A program made the translations under genes and the position numbers. From contig NZ_JAJNCU010000008.1 of assembly GCF_021026095.1 (NCBI RefSeq), positions 244,497 through 308,496 on the forward strand: a stretch of DNA of 64,000 nt. The letters are read 5' to 3'. Shown here piece after piece: positions 25,207-34,377 of this stretch (its first letter is position 1; the number at the start of each line of letters is the position of its first letter). The notes below the pieces were generated by a model. That model worked only from the letters and a program-made list of their open reading frames with translations, searched no databases and was not told the DNA's origin. The stretch comes from Salinicoccus halitifaciens. GTDB lineage: Bacteria; Bacillota; Bacilli; Staphylococcales; Salinicoccaceae.

Positions 25207-25884
25207 TTACTGCTTATGTCTCCGGTATACTATATAACTCCTTCCGACATAGTTGAACGGCAGGCTCCACGCATGCACAAGCCGTGTTGCCGGCCACAGC
25301 GCAAAGATCAGGAAGGCGGAAAGTACATGTATCTGGAAAGTAAGCGGGACGTCCGTCATCAGCGAGGCATCCGGGGAGAATGTCACAAGCCCCCTGACCC
25401 ATACTGAAATCGACTGACGGTAATCGAAATCGGTCACGATATTATTTGTGACCAGTGTAGCATAAATACCTATGAAAGTTATGAACAGCAGCAGGAAGTT
25501 GACCACCATATCTGAAACTGAACTCAATTTCCGCACTGATTTGTTATTGATTCTCCGGAACGTCAGCAGGAACATGCCGATAAACATCACCACTCCGAAA
25601 AATCCACCGACATACACCGCCCCGAGATGGTAGATGTGCTCATTCACCCCGATTGCACTCATCCAATGGGCCGGGATGAACAGCCCCACGATATGGCCAA
25701 TAAACACCGGTATCACTGCAAAATGGAACAGTATGCTCCCCACCATCAACTGTTTCTTTTCAATGAATTCACTCGATTTCGCCGTCCAGCCGAATTGGTC
25801 TATCCTGTAACGCCAAATATGTCCGACGATAAAAATCGCCACACACAAGTAAGGGAATATCACCCACAGAAATTGATCAAGCAT
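25207..25884 (-). CDS. narI: Respiratory nitrate reductase gamma subunit (cytochrome b) NarI
   Basis: The 225-aa integral membrane protein has five hydrophobic segments and the histidines expected to ligate two b-type haems (for example GHIWRYR in the first segment, FIGHIVGLF, and HVLSAFLIFALWPATRLVHAW in the last). It takes electrons from menaquinol and passes them to NarH. It overlaps narJ by 8 nt and is the last structural gene before nreA. Confidence 0.95.
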   Translation of the reverse strand: MLDQFLWVIFPYLCVAIFIVGHIWRYRIDQFGWTAKSSEFIEKKQLMVGSILFHFAVIPVFIGHIVGLFIPAHWMSAIGVNEHIYHLGAVYVGGFFGVVMFIGMFLLTFRRINNKSVRKLSSVSDMVVNFLLLFITFIGIYATLVTNNIVTDFDYRQSISVWVRGLVTFSPDASLMTDVPLTFQIHVLSAFLIFALWPATRLVHAWSLPFNYVGRSYIVYRRHKQ

Positions 25885-26455
25885 TTTGTTCGCCCTCTTT
25901 CATCGACTCATCTACACATGCCTTGAACGTCTCCCGCAGCCCTTTGATCAGGTTGAAGTATGGGCTTTTATTACGTTCCAGAGCCTGGATCATATGATAT
26001 GTACCGTCTTCCAGGACCATGATCAACAAAGTCAGACTTTCCTCCGCGCGCTCATCCCCACGCCATTCTGCGGCATAAAGGAATTCGAGCATGAGAGGCA
26101 GGTAGTCGCTCAGCTCGTTGTCGGGCATCTTCAGACCGAACATTTCATATAATACCTTCAGTTTGGCCAGCATCTGGCCGCGTTCTTTCTGGTCTTCAAA
26201 TTTGAAATAAGTCATATACAGATTGGTGTCCCTGTCAAAATCGAATGTCTGGGTGTAGACCTGCTGGATGTCATCGAGGCTGATGTCATGCATGTCATCC
26301 CAGTACTGTCTGATGTAGGGGTAAGCCGGATGGGACGCATCAAACGCCCCATCAAACTCCCTTGGGTGAAAATCAATTTTGGTCGGGAAAGTCAGCTGGT
26401 TCGAGAAGAACCCGAATGACTTCTTATATTTGTGTAATTCATCCAGATTAATCAC
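25877..26455 (-). CDS. narJ: Nitrate reductase assembly chaperone NarJ
   Basis: The 192-aa NarJ/DmsD-type chaperone holds NarG during insertion of the molybdenum cofactor and is not part of the final enzyme. The sequence shows the family SFGFFSNQLTFPT start, PYIRQYWDDMHDISLDDIQQVYTQTFDFDRDTNLYMTYFKFEDQKERGQML and YLPLMLEFLYAA. The frame is open to an ATG at 26470, but a GGGGGAA site is correctly spaced from the GTG at 26455, and the resulting start (V/M)INLDELHKYKKSFGFF agrees with other staphylococcal NarJ proteins. It overlaps narH by 8 nt. Confidence 0.92.
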   Translation of the reverse strand: MINLDELHKYKKSFGFFSNQLTFPTKIDFHPREFDGAFDASHPAYPYIRQYWDDMHDISLDDIQQVYTQTFDFDRDTNLYMTYFKFEDQKERGQMLAKLKVLYEMFGLKMPDNELSDYLPLMLEFLYAAEWRGDERAEESLTLLIMVLEDGTYHMIQALERNKSPYFNLIKGLRETFKACVDESMKEGEQNA

Positions 26456-28001
26456 GCCAGATTCCCCCATAGAAGTTCTGTTCGTAAATCTCTTTGCCCG
26501 TCTGATTGCTGGTCGTTGCAGCCATCACCGGGCCGCAACCGTCACAATCATCCCCGCCAAAGCCGTAGCCCGTCGAGCCCTGCGCCCTGTAAGGATCTGT
26601 ATACTGCTCCCTGTGGGAAGTCGGGATGACGAAGCGGTCTTCATATTTGGCGATTGCGAGCAGCCGGTACATCATCTTCGTTTCATTTGCGCTCATGCCG
26701 ACGCGCTCGAGCCTCGACTCGTCGAAATCCTTGCCGCTTGAGATGGCCCTCATATACTGGCGCATCATCGCCATCTTCTGCAGTGCCCCCTTGACCGGCT
26801 CGACATCGCCGGCAGTCAGCATATTCGCAAGATACTGCAGCGGGATCCTCATCTCCTCGATTGCCGGGAAAATCGCATCCGGATTCTTGATGGAATCCTT
26901 TCCTTCGAAGTAGTTCATGATAGGACTGAGCGGCGGGCAGTACCACACCATCGGCATCGTCCGGTATTCAGGATGGAGCGGGAATGCAAGCTTGTATTCA
27001 ACTGCCAGTTTATAGACCGGCGAGTCCTGCGCCGCTTCGATCCAGTCGCTGGAAATGCCGTCCCGTTCCGCCTGGGCGATCACTTCAGGATCGTTCGGGT
27101 CAAGGAACAGGTCAAGCTGTGCTTCGTAGAGATCTTTTTCATTTTCAGTGGCAGCCGCTTCAAGGACACGGTCGGCGTCATACAGCAGCACACCGAGGTA
27201 ACGCATTCTGCCGGTGCACGTTTCTGAACACACGGTCGGCAGGCCCGCCTCCACGCGCGGGAAGCAGAATGTGCATTTTTCCGCCTTATTCGTTTTCCAG
27301 TTGAAGTAGACTTTCTTGTAAGGACAGCCTGTCATGCAGTATCTCCAGCCGCGGCATGCCTCCTGGTCTACCAGCACGATGCCGTCCTCATCCCGTTTGT
27401 ACATTGCACCCGACGGGCAGCTCGCCACACAGCTCGGATTCAGGCAGTGTTCGCAGAGCCTCGGCAGATACATCATGAAGGTCTTTTCAAAGTTGAATTT
27501 GATCTCTTCTTCGATCTGCTGGATGTTCGGATCCTGCGGGCCTGTGATATGGCCGCCTGCCAGGTCGTCTTCCCAGTTCGGTCCCCATTCAAGGTCCATC
27601 TTCTCGCCTGAGATGACGGAATGTGCCGTCGCCACAGGGCTGTGTTCGCTCTCTTCTTTTGTGATCAGATCCTGGTAGTTGTACGTCCACGGTTCGTAGT
27701 ATTCCTTCATTTCCGGCATATCCGGGTTGTAGAAGATCTTACCCAGTGCGATTTTGGATAACTTTGTTCCACTCTTCAATTCCAGACGGCCGTTTCTCAG
27801 CTTCCAGCCGCCCTTATAGTGCTCCTGGTCCTCCCAGCGTTTCGGGTAGCCGATGCCGGGCTTCGTTTCCACGTTGTTGAACCACATGTACTCTGCACCC
27901 GGTCTATTCGTCCAAGTGCTTTTACATGTCACACTGCACGTATGGCAACCGATACATTTGTCCAAGTTCATCACCATTGCAATCTGCGCTTTAATCTTCA
28001 A
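26448..28001 (-). CDS. narH: Respiratory nitrate reductase beta subunit NarH
   Basis: The 517-aa iron-sulfur protein carries four cysteine groups. The first is CIGCHTCSVTC at about residues 16-26. Mid-protein come CEHCLNPSCVASCP, CRGWRYCMTGCP (the tryptophan in place of cysteine marks the [3Fe-4S] cluster) and CTFCFPRVEAGLPTVCSETC. It passes electrons from NarI to NarG on the cytoplasmic face of the membrane. The length is normal. It overlaps narG by 11 nt. A glycine/cysteine-rich C-terminus (GFGGDDCDGCGP) is a Gram-positive feature of the subunit. Confidence 0.96.
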   Translation of the reverse strand: MKIKAQIAMVMNLDKCIGCHTCSVTCKSTWTNRPGAEYMWFNNVETKPGIGYPKRWEDQEHYKGGWKLRNGRLELKSGTKLSKIALGKIFYNPDMPEMKEYYEPWTYNYQDLITKEESEHSPVATAHSVISGEKMDLEWGPNWEDDLAGGHITGPQDPNIQQIEEEIKFNFEKTFMMYLPRLCEHCLNPSCVASCPSGAMYKRDEDGIVLVDQEACRGWRYCMTGCPYKKVYFNWKTNKAEKCTFCFPRVEAGLPTVCSETCTGRMRYLGVLLYDADRVLEAAATENEKDLYEAQLDLFLDPNDPEVIAQAERDGISSDWIEAAQDSPVYKLAVEYKLAFPLHPEYRTMPMVWYCPPLSPIMNYFEGKDSIKNPDAIFPAIEEMRIPLQYLANMLTAGDVEPVKGALQKMAMMRQYMRAISSGKDFDESRLERVGMSANETKMMYRLLAIAKYEDRFVIPTSHREQYTDPYRAQGSTGYGFGGDDCDGCGPVMAATTSNQTGKEIYEQNFYGGIWRD

Positions 28002-31000
28002 GCCAATTGACCTCCTTCATTTTTCTTACCGCGACGTAAACATCCCTCTGGTTGCCGATCGGACCATAATAGTTGAAACCGTAACTGATCTGGGCGTAAC
28101 CCCCGACCATCTGGGTCGGCTTCATATGAATCCGTGTCGGAGCGTTGTGGCTTCCGCCGCGCGTATCCGTAATTTCAGAGCCGGGCACTTCGATATGCTT
28201 ATCCTGTGCGTGATACATGAACATCGTGCCTTTCGGCATTCTATGTGAAACGACAGCCCTCGCTGCCACAACACCATTTCTGTTGTATACTTCCAGCCAT
28301 TCGTTATCGGCGATATCATGCTCTTCTGCATCCTCGTTGGACAGCCATACCGTCGGCCCGCCCCTGAAGAGTGTGAGCATATGCAGGTTATCCTGGTATG
28401 TCGAATGGATATTCCATTTGCCGTGCGGGGTCAGATATCTGAGGACCAGCGAGTCCACGCCGCCCTTGATCTTCTTGTCCTTCGAGCCGAACACCATCGG
28501 CGGCAGTGTCGGCTTGTAGACCGGCAGGCCTTCACCGAACTGCAGGAACATATCGTGGTCGATATAGAAGGACTGGCGGCCTGTCAAAGTCCTGAACGGT
28601 ACATTCCTTTCAACGTTCGTCGTAAATGGATTGTAACGCCGGCCCTGCTTGTTCGAACCCGGGAATACGGCTGTCGGGATGACTTCCCTCGGCTGTGCCG
28701 TGATATTGTTGAACGTGATCTTTTCATTTTCCCGGGCACTTGAGATGTCCCGGAGCACCTGCCCGGTCTGATTTTCAAGGTCCTCATAGGATTTCTGCGA
28801 CACTTCACCGTTGGCGCATGATGACACGTGCAGCACGACATCCGCAGCCCGTCTTGCCGTATCCATCCTCGGCAGCCCATCCTTGATCGTGCCGTCGGTA
28901 TAGACGCCGTTCATCGACTTGAGTTCCTCATGCTGCTCCGTCACATCGAATGACACGCCGTGGGCGCCGATCTTGTTCCTGAAGCCGGGACCTGCAGTGA
29001 TGAACTTGTCATACACCTGCGTATAATCCCTTTCGACGATCTTGAATGCCGGCATCGTCTTGCCCGGAATCGCCTCTATTTCACCTTTCGACCAATCCTT
29101 GACCAGCCCGAGGGGCTGCGCCATCTCCTGGTTCGTATCATGTGCGAGCGGGGATGTGACCAGGTCCTTATAAGTTTCCGGCAGCTGCGTTTTGGCCATT
29201 TCAGTAAAGCCTTTCGCCAGGTCCCGGAATATGTTCCAGTCCGATTTCGATTCCCACAGCGGATCGACAGCCGGGTTGAACGGGTGGATGAACGGATGCA
29301 TGTCTGTACTTGATATGTCGTGCTTTTCATACCATGTCGCTGCGGGCAATACGATATCCGCATAAATCGGCGTCGCCGTCATCCGGAAATCAATGGCGAC
29401 CATCAGGTCCAGCTTCCCTTCCGCTTCCTCGCCCCATTCAATCTCCTCGGGCTTGAAATCTTCATTTGGTGAAGCGAGCAGCCCGCTCTTTGTGCCGAGC
29501 AGATGCTTCATGAAATATTCCTGCCCTTTTGCAGATGACGATATAAGGTTCGAACGCCAGACGAAAAGGGTTTTGGGATGGTTTTCCTTTGCTGAAGGAT
29601 CTTCAACTGCAAATTTCGTCTCCTTATTTTTGAGCTGTTCCACCGCAAGATCGATCACCGCTTCGTCAGAGTCATCGCCCTTTTCTTTCGCCTCTTCATA
29701 AAATGCCAGGCTGCTCTTGTTGAACTGCGGGTATGACGGCAGCCAGCCGAGCCTTGCTGCAAGGACATTGTAGTCGGCCGGATGTTTGTAGTCTATCTCG
29801 TCGGCAGTCGGTGACTGAAGCGTATCTGCACCTGCTTCCTCGTACTTCCACTGCTCCGTTGCAAAATAGAACCAGCTCGTCGCATTCTGCTGGCGCGGCG
29901 GTGCCTGCCAGTCCTTGGCGAAGGCGACATGCCCCCAGCCTTCGTACGGACGGACTTTCTCCTGACCCACATAATGTGCCCAGCCTCCGCCGTTTTTGCC
30001 GACACAGCCGCACAGCATCACGAGGTTCAGTATCGACCTGTAAATCGTGTCGGAGTTGAACCAGTGGTTGATGCCTGCGCCCATGATGATCATCGAGCGG
30101 CCGTCGGTATCCACCGCATTCTGTGCAAACTCCCGGGCGATCTGCACGACTACGGACTGTTTCACGGATGTCACTTTTTCCTGCCATGCAGGTGTGTAGA
30201 CGGAATCAGCATCGTCATACCCTTTCGCTTCATGTTCCGAACCGAAACGTTTCACTCCGTACTGTGAAAGCATCAGGTCATAGATCGTCGCGGCATACCT
30301 TTCCGTGCCGTCGGCAAGTGTCACTTTCTTCGCCATGATCGGACGGGTGAATGTACTGTTCCCTGCATTGTCAAAGTACGGGAATTCAATGTTGATCTCC
30401 TCGCCGCCGAATTTCTCGACCGACATTGCCGGGTCGATTTCGGTGCCGTCTTCGCGCCTCAATTCCAGGTTCCATTTCTTGCCTTCTTCCCATCTCTGAC
30501 CCACCGTGCCGTTTGGTGCCGCGAGGTCTCCGGTGTTCTCATCGAGTATGACGGGCTTCCAATCGGCATTTGAACTGTCCATGCCGAGGTCGCTCTCCCT
30601 CAGGAAACGTCCGGCTTTCAGCGTATCCTTGAAATCATCCAGCAAAATCATGAACGGCAGATCGGTGAACCGCTTCGCATAATCGATGAACATCGGTTCC
30701 TGCCTCTGATAATAAAATTCATCCAGTATGACATGTGTCATCGCCTGTGCGAGTGCTGCGTCCGTCCCCGGATTCGGGGCAAGCCAGTTATCGGCGAACT
30801 TGACGTTTTCAGCATAGTCCGGAGCGACGGAGACGATTTTTGTACCCTTGTATCTCACTTCAGTCATGAAGTGGGCATCCGGCGTACGAGTCAGCGGAAC
30901 GTTCGAACCCCACATCATCAGGTAGTTCGAGTTGTACCAGTCCGCCGATTCGGGTACATCCGTCTGATCCCCCCATATTTGCGGGGAGGCGTTCGGCAGA

Positions 31001-31662
31001 TCCGCATACCAGTCGTAAAAACTGAGCATCTCGCCGCCAAGCAGGGTGATGAACCTTGAGCCTGCTGCGTAACTCAGCATGCTCATCGCAGGAATGGGCG
31101 TGAATCCGGCAATCCTGTCCGGCCCGTATTTTTTGATCGTGTAGATCAGCTGGGCTGCGATCAACTGTGTCACATCACGCCAGTTCACCCGGACATGACC
31201 GCCCATGCCGCGTGCCTGCTTGTATGACTTCGCTTTTTCAGGATCCTCGACGATGCTTCCCCAGGCTGCCACCGGGTCTTCCAGCTCCTTCAGTGCATCC
31301 TGCCACAGCCGCCACAGCTTCCCCCGCATATAAGGGAACTTGATGCGCATCGGGCTGTATTCGTACCATGAGAATGAGGCACCGCGCGGACACCCTCTCG
31401 GCTCGTATTCGGGCATGTCGGGCCCGCATGATGGATAGTCCGTCTGCTGATTTTCCCATGTGATGATTCCATTCTTCACAAATACTTTCCACGAACATGA
31501 GCCTGTGCAGTTCACGCCGTGGGTCGTCCTGACCACTTTGTCGTGACTCCATCTCTGACGGTACATTTTTTCCCATTCCCGGCTTTTCTCTTCCAATATC
31601 GACCAGTTGCCGTTAAACTTTTCAGTCGGTTTAAAGAAATGAAGACCAAAGAGTTTGTCCAT
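27991..31662 (-). CDS. narG: Respiratory nitrate reductase alpha subunit NarG
   Basis: The 1223-aa catalytic subunit holds the bis-MGD molybdenum centre and one [4Fe-4S] cluster and reduces nitrate to nitrite on the cytoplasmic side. The cluster motif near the N-terminus is His48-x3-Cys52-x3-Cys56 (THGVNCTGSCSW) with Cys79, the His-first form typical of NarG. The molybdenum-ligand region is seen in NSNYLMMWGSNVPLTRTPDAHF. The full length agrees with other Gram-positive NarG proteins and no frame damage is seen. It heads narGHJI, with an NreC-type palindrome 71-84 nt upstream of the start codon. Confidence 0.97.
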   Translation of the reverse strand: MDKLFGLHFFKPTEKFNGNWSILEEKSREWEKMYRQRWSHDKVVRTTHGVNCTGSCSWKVFVKNGIITWENQQTDYPSCGPDMPEYEPRGCPRGASFSWYEYSPMRIKFPYMRGKLWRLWQDALKELEDPVAAWGSIVEDPEKAKSYKQARGMGGHVRVNWRDVTQLIAAQLIYTIKKYGPDRIAGFTPIPAMSMLSYAAGSRFITLLGGEMLSFYDWYADLPNASPQIWGDQTDVPESADWYNSNYLMMWGSNVPLTRTPDAHFMTEVRYKGTKIVSVAPDYAENVKFADNWLAPNPGTDAALAQAMTHVILDEFYYQRQEPMFIDYAKRFTDLPFMILLDDFKDTLKAGRFLRESDLGMDSSNADWKPVILDENTGDLAAPNGTVGQRWEEGKKWNLELRREDGTEIDPAMSVEKFGGEEINIEFPYFDNAGNSTFTRPIMAKKVTLADGTERYAATIYDLMLSQYGVKRFGSEHEAKGYDDADSVYTPAWQEKVTSVKQSVVVQIAREFAQNAVDTDGRSMIIMGAGINHWFNSDTIYRSILNLVMLCGCVGKNGGGWAHYVGQEKVRPYEGWGHVAFAKDWQAPPRQQNATSWFYFATEQWKYEEAGADTLQSPTADEIDYKHPADYNVLAARLGWLPSYPQFNKSSLAFYEEAKEKGDDSDEAVIDLAVEQLKNKETKFAVEDPSAKENHPKTLFVWRSNLISSSAKGQEYFMKHLLGTKSGLLASPNEDFKPEEIEWGEEAEGKLDLMVAIDFRMTATPIYADIVLPAATWYEKHDISSTDMHPFIHPFNPAVDPLWESKSDWNIFRDLAKGFTEMAKTQLPETYKDLVTSPLAHDTNQEMAQPLGLVKDWSKGEIEAIPGKTMPAFKIVERDYTQVYDKFITAGPGFRNKIGAHGVSFDVTEQHEELKSMNGVYTDGTIKDGLPRMDTARRAADVVLHVSSCANGEVSQKSYEDLENQTGQVLRDISSARENEKITFNNITAQPREVIPTAVFPGSNKQGRRYNPFTTNVERNVPFRTLTGRQSFYIDHDMFLQFGEGLPVYKPTLPPMVFGSKDKKIKGGVDSLVLRYLTPHGKWNIHSTYQDNLHMLTLFRGGPTVWLSNEDAEEHDIADNEWLEVYNRNGVVAARAVVSHRMPKGTMFMYHAQDKHIEVPGSEITDTRGGSHNAPTRIHMKPTQMVGGYAQISYGFNYYGPIGNQRDVYVAVRKMKEVNWLED

Positions 31663-31732
31663 TAGCGCTCTCCTCCAAATACAATTCTCTCAAGATACTT
31701 ACATTATCTGTTTTTATTGCCTGAAATAACAT

Positions 31733-31746
31733 TAGGGAAAGTCCTA
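31733..31746 (-). promoter_or_regulatory. NreC-type palindrome upstream of narG
   Basis: TAGGGAAAGTCCTA matches TAGGG-N4-CCCTA with one mismatch and sits in a longer ATTAGGA-type palindrome. Its distance to the start codon is nearly the same as that of the narT site. Confidence 0.72.
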
Positions 31747-31857
31747 ATCATTTACGGCTTAGATTGTTAAGGAAATGTAAAGAATGCCGAACGGAGGTCC
31801 CGATGTGGTAAAATATAAGCGTTATATGGATGCACAAATTTGAAAGGAGCCGCTGAT

Positions 31858-32553
31858 ATGCGCACAATTCTTGTTGTCGATGATGAACCATCCATCGTGA
31901 CTTTACTTAAATTTAATCTGGAACAGGCGGGTTACAACGTCTTAACTGCAGAGGACGGCCGGACCGGGCTTGACATGGCCCTGAATGAAAAACCGGACCT
32001 CATGGTGCTGGATCTGATGCTCCCCGGCATGGACGGCATGGATGTATGCAAGACGCTGCGCCAGGAGAAGGTGAACCTGCCCATCCTCATGCTGACGGCA
32101 AAGGATGATGAATTCGATAAGATACTCGGGCTTGAGCTCGGTGCGGATGACTACCTCACTAAGCCTTTCAGTCCGCGTGAAGTCGTGGCCAGGGTGAAGG
32201 CCATCCTCAGGCGCTCGCAGAGCGAAGATGCGGAACAGTCGGAGCAGATCCTGAAAATCGGCGATCTGGAGATCCACCTCGACCGTTATGATGTTTATTT
32301 CAAGGACCGTCAGCTCGTCCTGACGCCGAAAGAATTTGAACTGCTCCTCTACCTCGCAAACCACAGGGGCAAAGTACTCAGCAGGGATCAGCTGCTGAAT
32401 GGCGTATGGGATTTCCAGTATGACGGTGATACACGGATCGTCGATGTACATATCAGCCACCTCAGGGAAAAAATCGAGGAGGACACGAAAAAACCGGTCT
32501 ACATCAGAACGATCCGCGGGTTCGGCTACAAGCTGGAAGGACCTGCTGAATGA
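31858..32553 (+). CDS. phoP: OmpR-family response regulator, PhoP-like
   Basis: The 231-aa regulator has a receiver domain (VVDDEPSIVTLLKFNLEQAGYNV, phosphorylation site in LMVLDLMLPGMDG, LTAKDDEFDKILGLELGADDYLTKPFSPREVVARVKAILRR). Its OmpR-type winged helix contains LTPKEFELLLYLANHRGKVLSRDQLLN and RIVDVHISHLREKIE. The sequence is close to Bacillus/Staphylococcus PhoP, which responds to phosphate starvation. The frame opens at 31840, but the ATG at 31858 has the AAAGGAG site. It overlaps the kinase gene by 4 nt. The name PhoP rather than another OmpR member is by resemblance; no phosphate gene lies near. Confidence 0.83.
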   Translation: MRTILVVDDEPSIVTLLKFNLEQAGYNVLTAEDGRTGLDMALNEKPDLMVLDLMLPGMDGMDVCKTLRQEKVNLPILMLTAKDDEFDKILGLELGADDYLTKPFSPREVVARVKAILRRSQSEDAEQSEQILKIGDLEIHLDRYDVYFKDRQLVLTPKEFELLLYLANHRGKVLSRDQLLNGVWDFQYDGDTRIVDVHISHLREKIEEDTKKPVYIRTIRGFGYKLEGPAE

Positions 32554-34325
32554 ATCGGTTGTGGTTCCGGATCACGGTATCCTTCTCTTTACTGACGTTC
32601 ACCCTGCTGGTCTTTTTATGGTTCTTCGTCGCCAGCGTCAGTGAAAATGCTTTTAAGCAGATGACGGGTGAACACCTTTATGAAAATGCGCAGCTGGTGG
32701 CCCAGCTCATCGAGACGAGTGACCTTGAAGGCGGCTCGGAAGACCTGCAGGAAAGAATAGCCCTGTTCAGGGAGCCCGTCAGCATGCGTTTTACGGTCAT
32801 AGGCACCGATGGTGAAGTGCTTGCGGATTCAGAGAATGCGCCTGGGACGATGGAAAACCACGGTGACCGGCCGGAAGTGCAGGAAGTTCTGGAAGATGAT
32901 GCGGAGTTCGGGGAGTCCATACGGTTCAGTGAAACCGAAGGGACCGAGATGATGTATGTCGCAAGCCCGATCTATAACGCTGAAGGTGTAATCAACGGCA
33001 TCATCAGAACGTCATACCCGCTCCACAACATTGAGGATACGATGGTCGTATTCTGGCGCGGACTTGCTGTATTCCTCAGCATCATCCTGGTGATTGCAGC
33101 GGTTGCGGCAAGCATACTTGCACGGAGCATCACCAGGCCCGTCAGTGATATCATCGGTGTCACGAAGCGGCTGAGCGGCAAGGATTACAGCAGCCGCGTC
33201 CATACCAAAGTGTCCGGGGAGATCGGCGAACTCGCGGCTTCGGTCAATGACCTCGCGACGAATCTGCAGAATCAGATGCGCGCCCTCCATGAAAATGAGC
33301 AGCAATTATCCACCATACTTTCCAACATGGTGAGCGGGGTCATGCTCATCAACCAGGAAGGCAGAATATTGATGATCAACTCTGCCATGGAAAAATTCCT
33401 CGGCCAGCACAACCAGTACATCGTCGGGCGCGACTACAGGGATGTGGAAGACAACCTCGGGCTGCGTGAAGGCATCGCCACCGTTTTTGAGGAAAATGAA
33501 AAGATTCAAAAAGAAATCACCGCAGGTGAAATGACCAAGAAAGTCTTCGATGCACATTTCGGGCCGTACTACGGCAATGGCTGGAAGCAGAGGGGCGTCA
33601 TCATCGTGCTCCATGACATCACAGACATCAAGCGTCTCGAAAATATGAGGAGTGACTTCGTTGCGAACGTATCACACGAACTCAAGACGCCGATCACTTC
33701 CGTCAAAGGGTTTTCGGAGACACTGCTCAGCGGCGAAGTCACAGATGAAGAGACAAGACGATCCTTCCTTCAGATCATCTATGATGAAAGTGAACGCATT
33801 GACCGGCTCATCCGCGACCTGCTCCATCTGTCGCGCATCGAGAACAAAGTCTCGCCACTGAATATCCAGGATGTCGACCTCGTGAGGCTGATCCATACGA
33901 TCACCAATACGATGACGAAGGCCATTTCGGAAAAGAACCTTGAAGTCACTCTTCCGCCTTCGACGGAGTCTGTGATCATCGAAGGGGACCCGGACCGCCT
34001 GAACCAGATCCTGCTGAATCTGATTGCGAACGCGATCACTTACACGGGGGAAGGCGGCAGCATCCGGGTTTCGATTGAAATCACTTCTTCCAATGTCAGG
34101 GTTTCAGTCAGTGATACGGGAATCGGCATACCCGAAGAATACATTCCAAGGGTGTTCGAACGGTTCTACAGGGTGGACAAGGCACGCTCCAGAAACTCCG
34201 GCGGCACCGGTCTCGGACTTGCGATAGTGAAGCACCTTGTCGAATCGCACAAAGGAAAGATAGAGCTCGACAGTGTGGAAGGCGAGGGCACGACATTCAC
34301 CGTGATCTTCCCGATACTGCAATGA
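32550..34325 (+). CDS. phoR: Sensor histidine kinase, PhoR-like
   Basis: The 591-aa membrane kinase has an N-terminal membrane segment (about 8-30), an external domain of about 130 residues, a second membrane segment (about 165-190), then HAMP (ARSITRPVSDIIGVTKRL) and a PAS domain (LSTILSNMVSGVMLINQEGRILMIN). The HisKA box is FVANVSHELKTPITSVKGF. The ATPase domain has the N, G1 and G2 boxes NQILLNLIANAITYT, DTGIGIP and GGTGLGLAIVKHL. This layout is that of PhoR/ResE-type kinases. The external domain fits a PhoR-type sensor. It shares a 4-nt overlap with the regulator gene and a terminator follows. Confidence 0.83.
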   Translation: MNRLWFRITVSFSLLTFTLLVFLWFFVASVSENAFKQMTGEHLYENAQLVAQLIETSDLEGGSEDLQERIALFREPVSMRFTVIGTDGEVLADSENAPGTMENHGDRPEVQEVLEDDAEFGESIRFSETEGTEMMYVASPIYNAEGVINGIIRTSYPLHNIEDTMVVFWRGLAVFLSIILVIAAVAASILARSITRPVSDIIGVTKRLSGKDYSSRVHTKVSGEIGELAASVNDLATNLQNQMRALHENEQQLSTILSNMVSGVMLINQEGRILMINSAMEKFLGQHNQYIVGRDYRDVEDNLGLREGIATVFEENEKIQKEITAGEMTKKVFDAHFGPYYGNGWKQRGVIIVLHDITDIKRLENMRSDFVANVSHELKTPITSVKGFSETLLSGEVTDEETRRSFLQIIYDESERIDRLIRDLLHLSRIENKVSPLNIQDVDLVRLIHTITNTMTKAISEKNLEVTLPPSTESVIIEGDPDRLNQILLNLIANAITYTGEGGSIRVSIEITSSNVRVSVSDTGIGIPEEYIPRVFERFYRVDKARSRNSGGTGLGLAIVKHLVESHKGKIELDSVEGEGTTFTVIFPILQ

Positions 34326-34332
34326 AAAGAAA

Positions 34333-34372
34333 AAGACCCCTGCACGTGAAAATGTCACGTGCAGGGGTCTTA
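34333..34372. terminator. Strong hairpin between phoR and scdA
   Basis: AAGACCCCTGCACGTGA / TCACGTGCAGGGGTCTT. The longest T-run is on the minus strand (after the scdA-like gene); it can act in both directions. Confidence 0.88.
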
Positions 34373-34377
34373 TGATT

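Noticed and set aside
27991-31662. Several long minus- and plus-strand frames inside narG
   Set aside because: They are shadows of a strongly coding, GC-skewed gene and match nothing.
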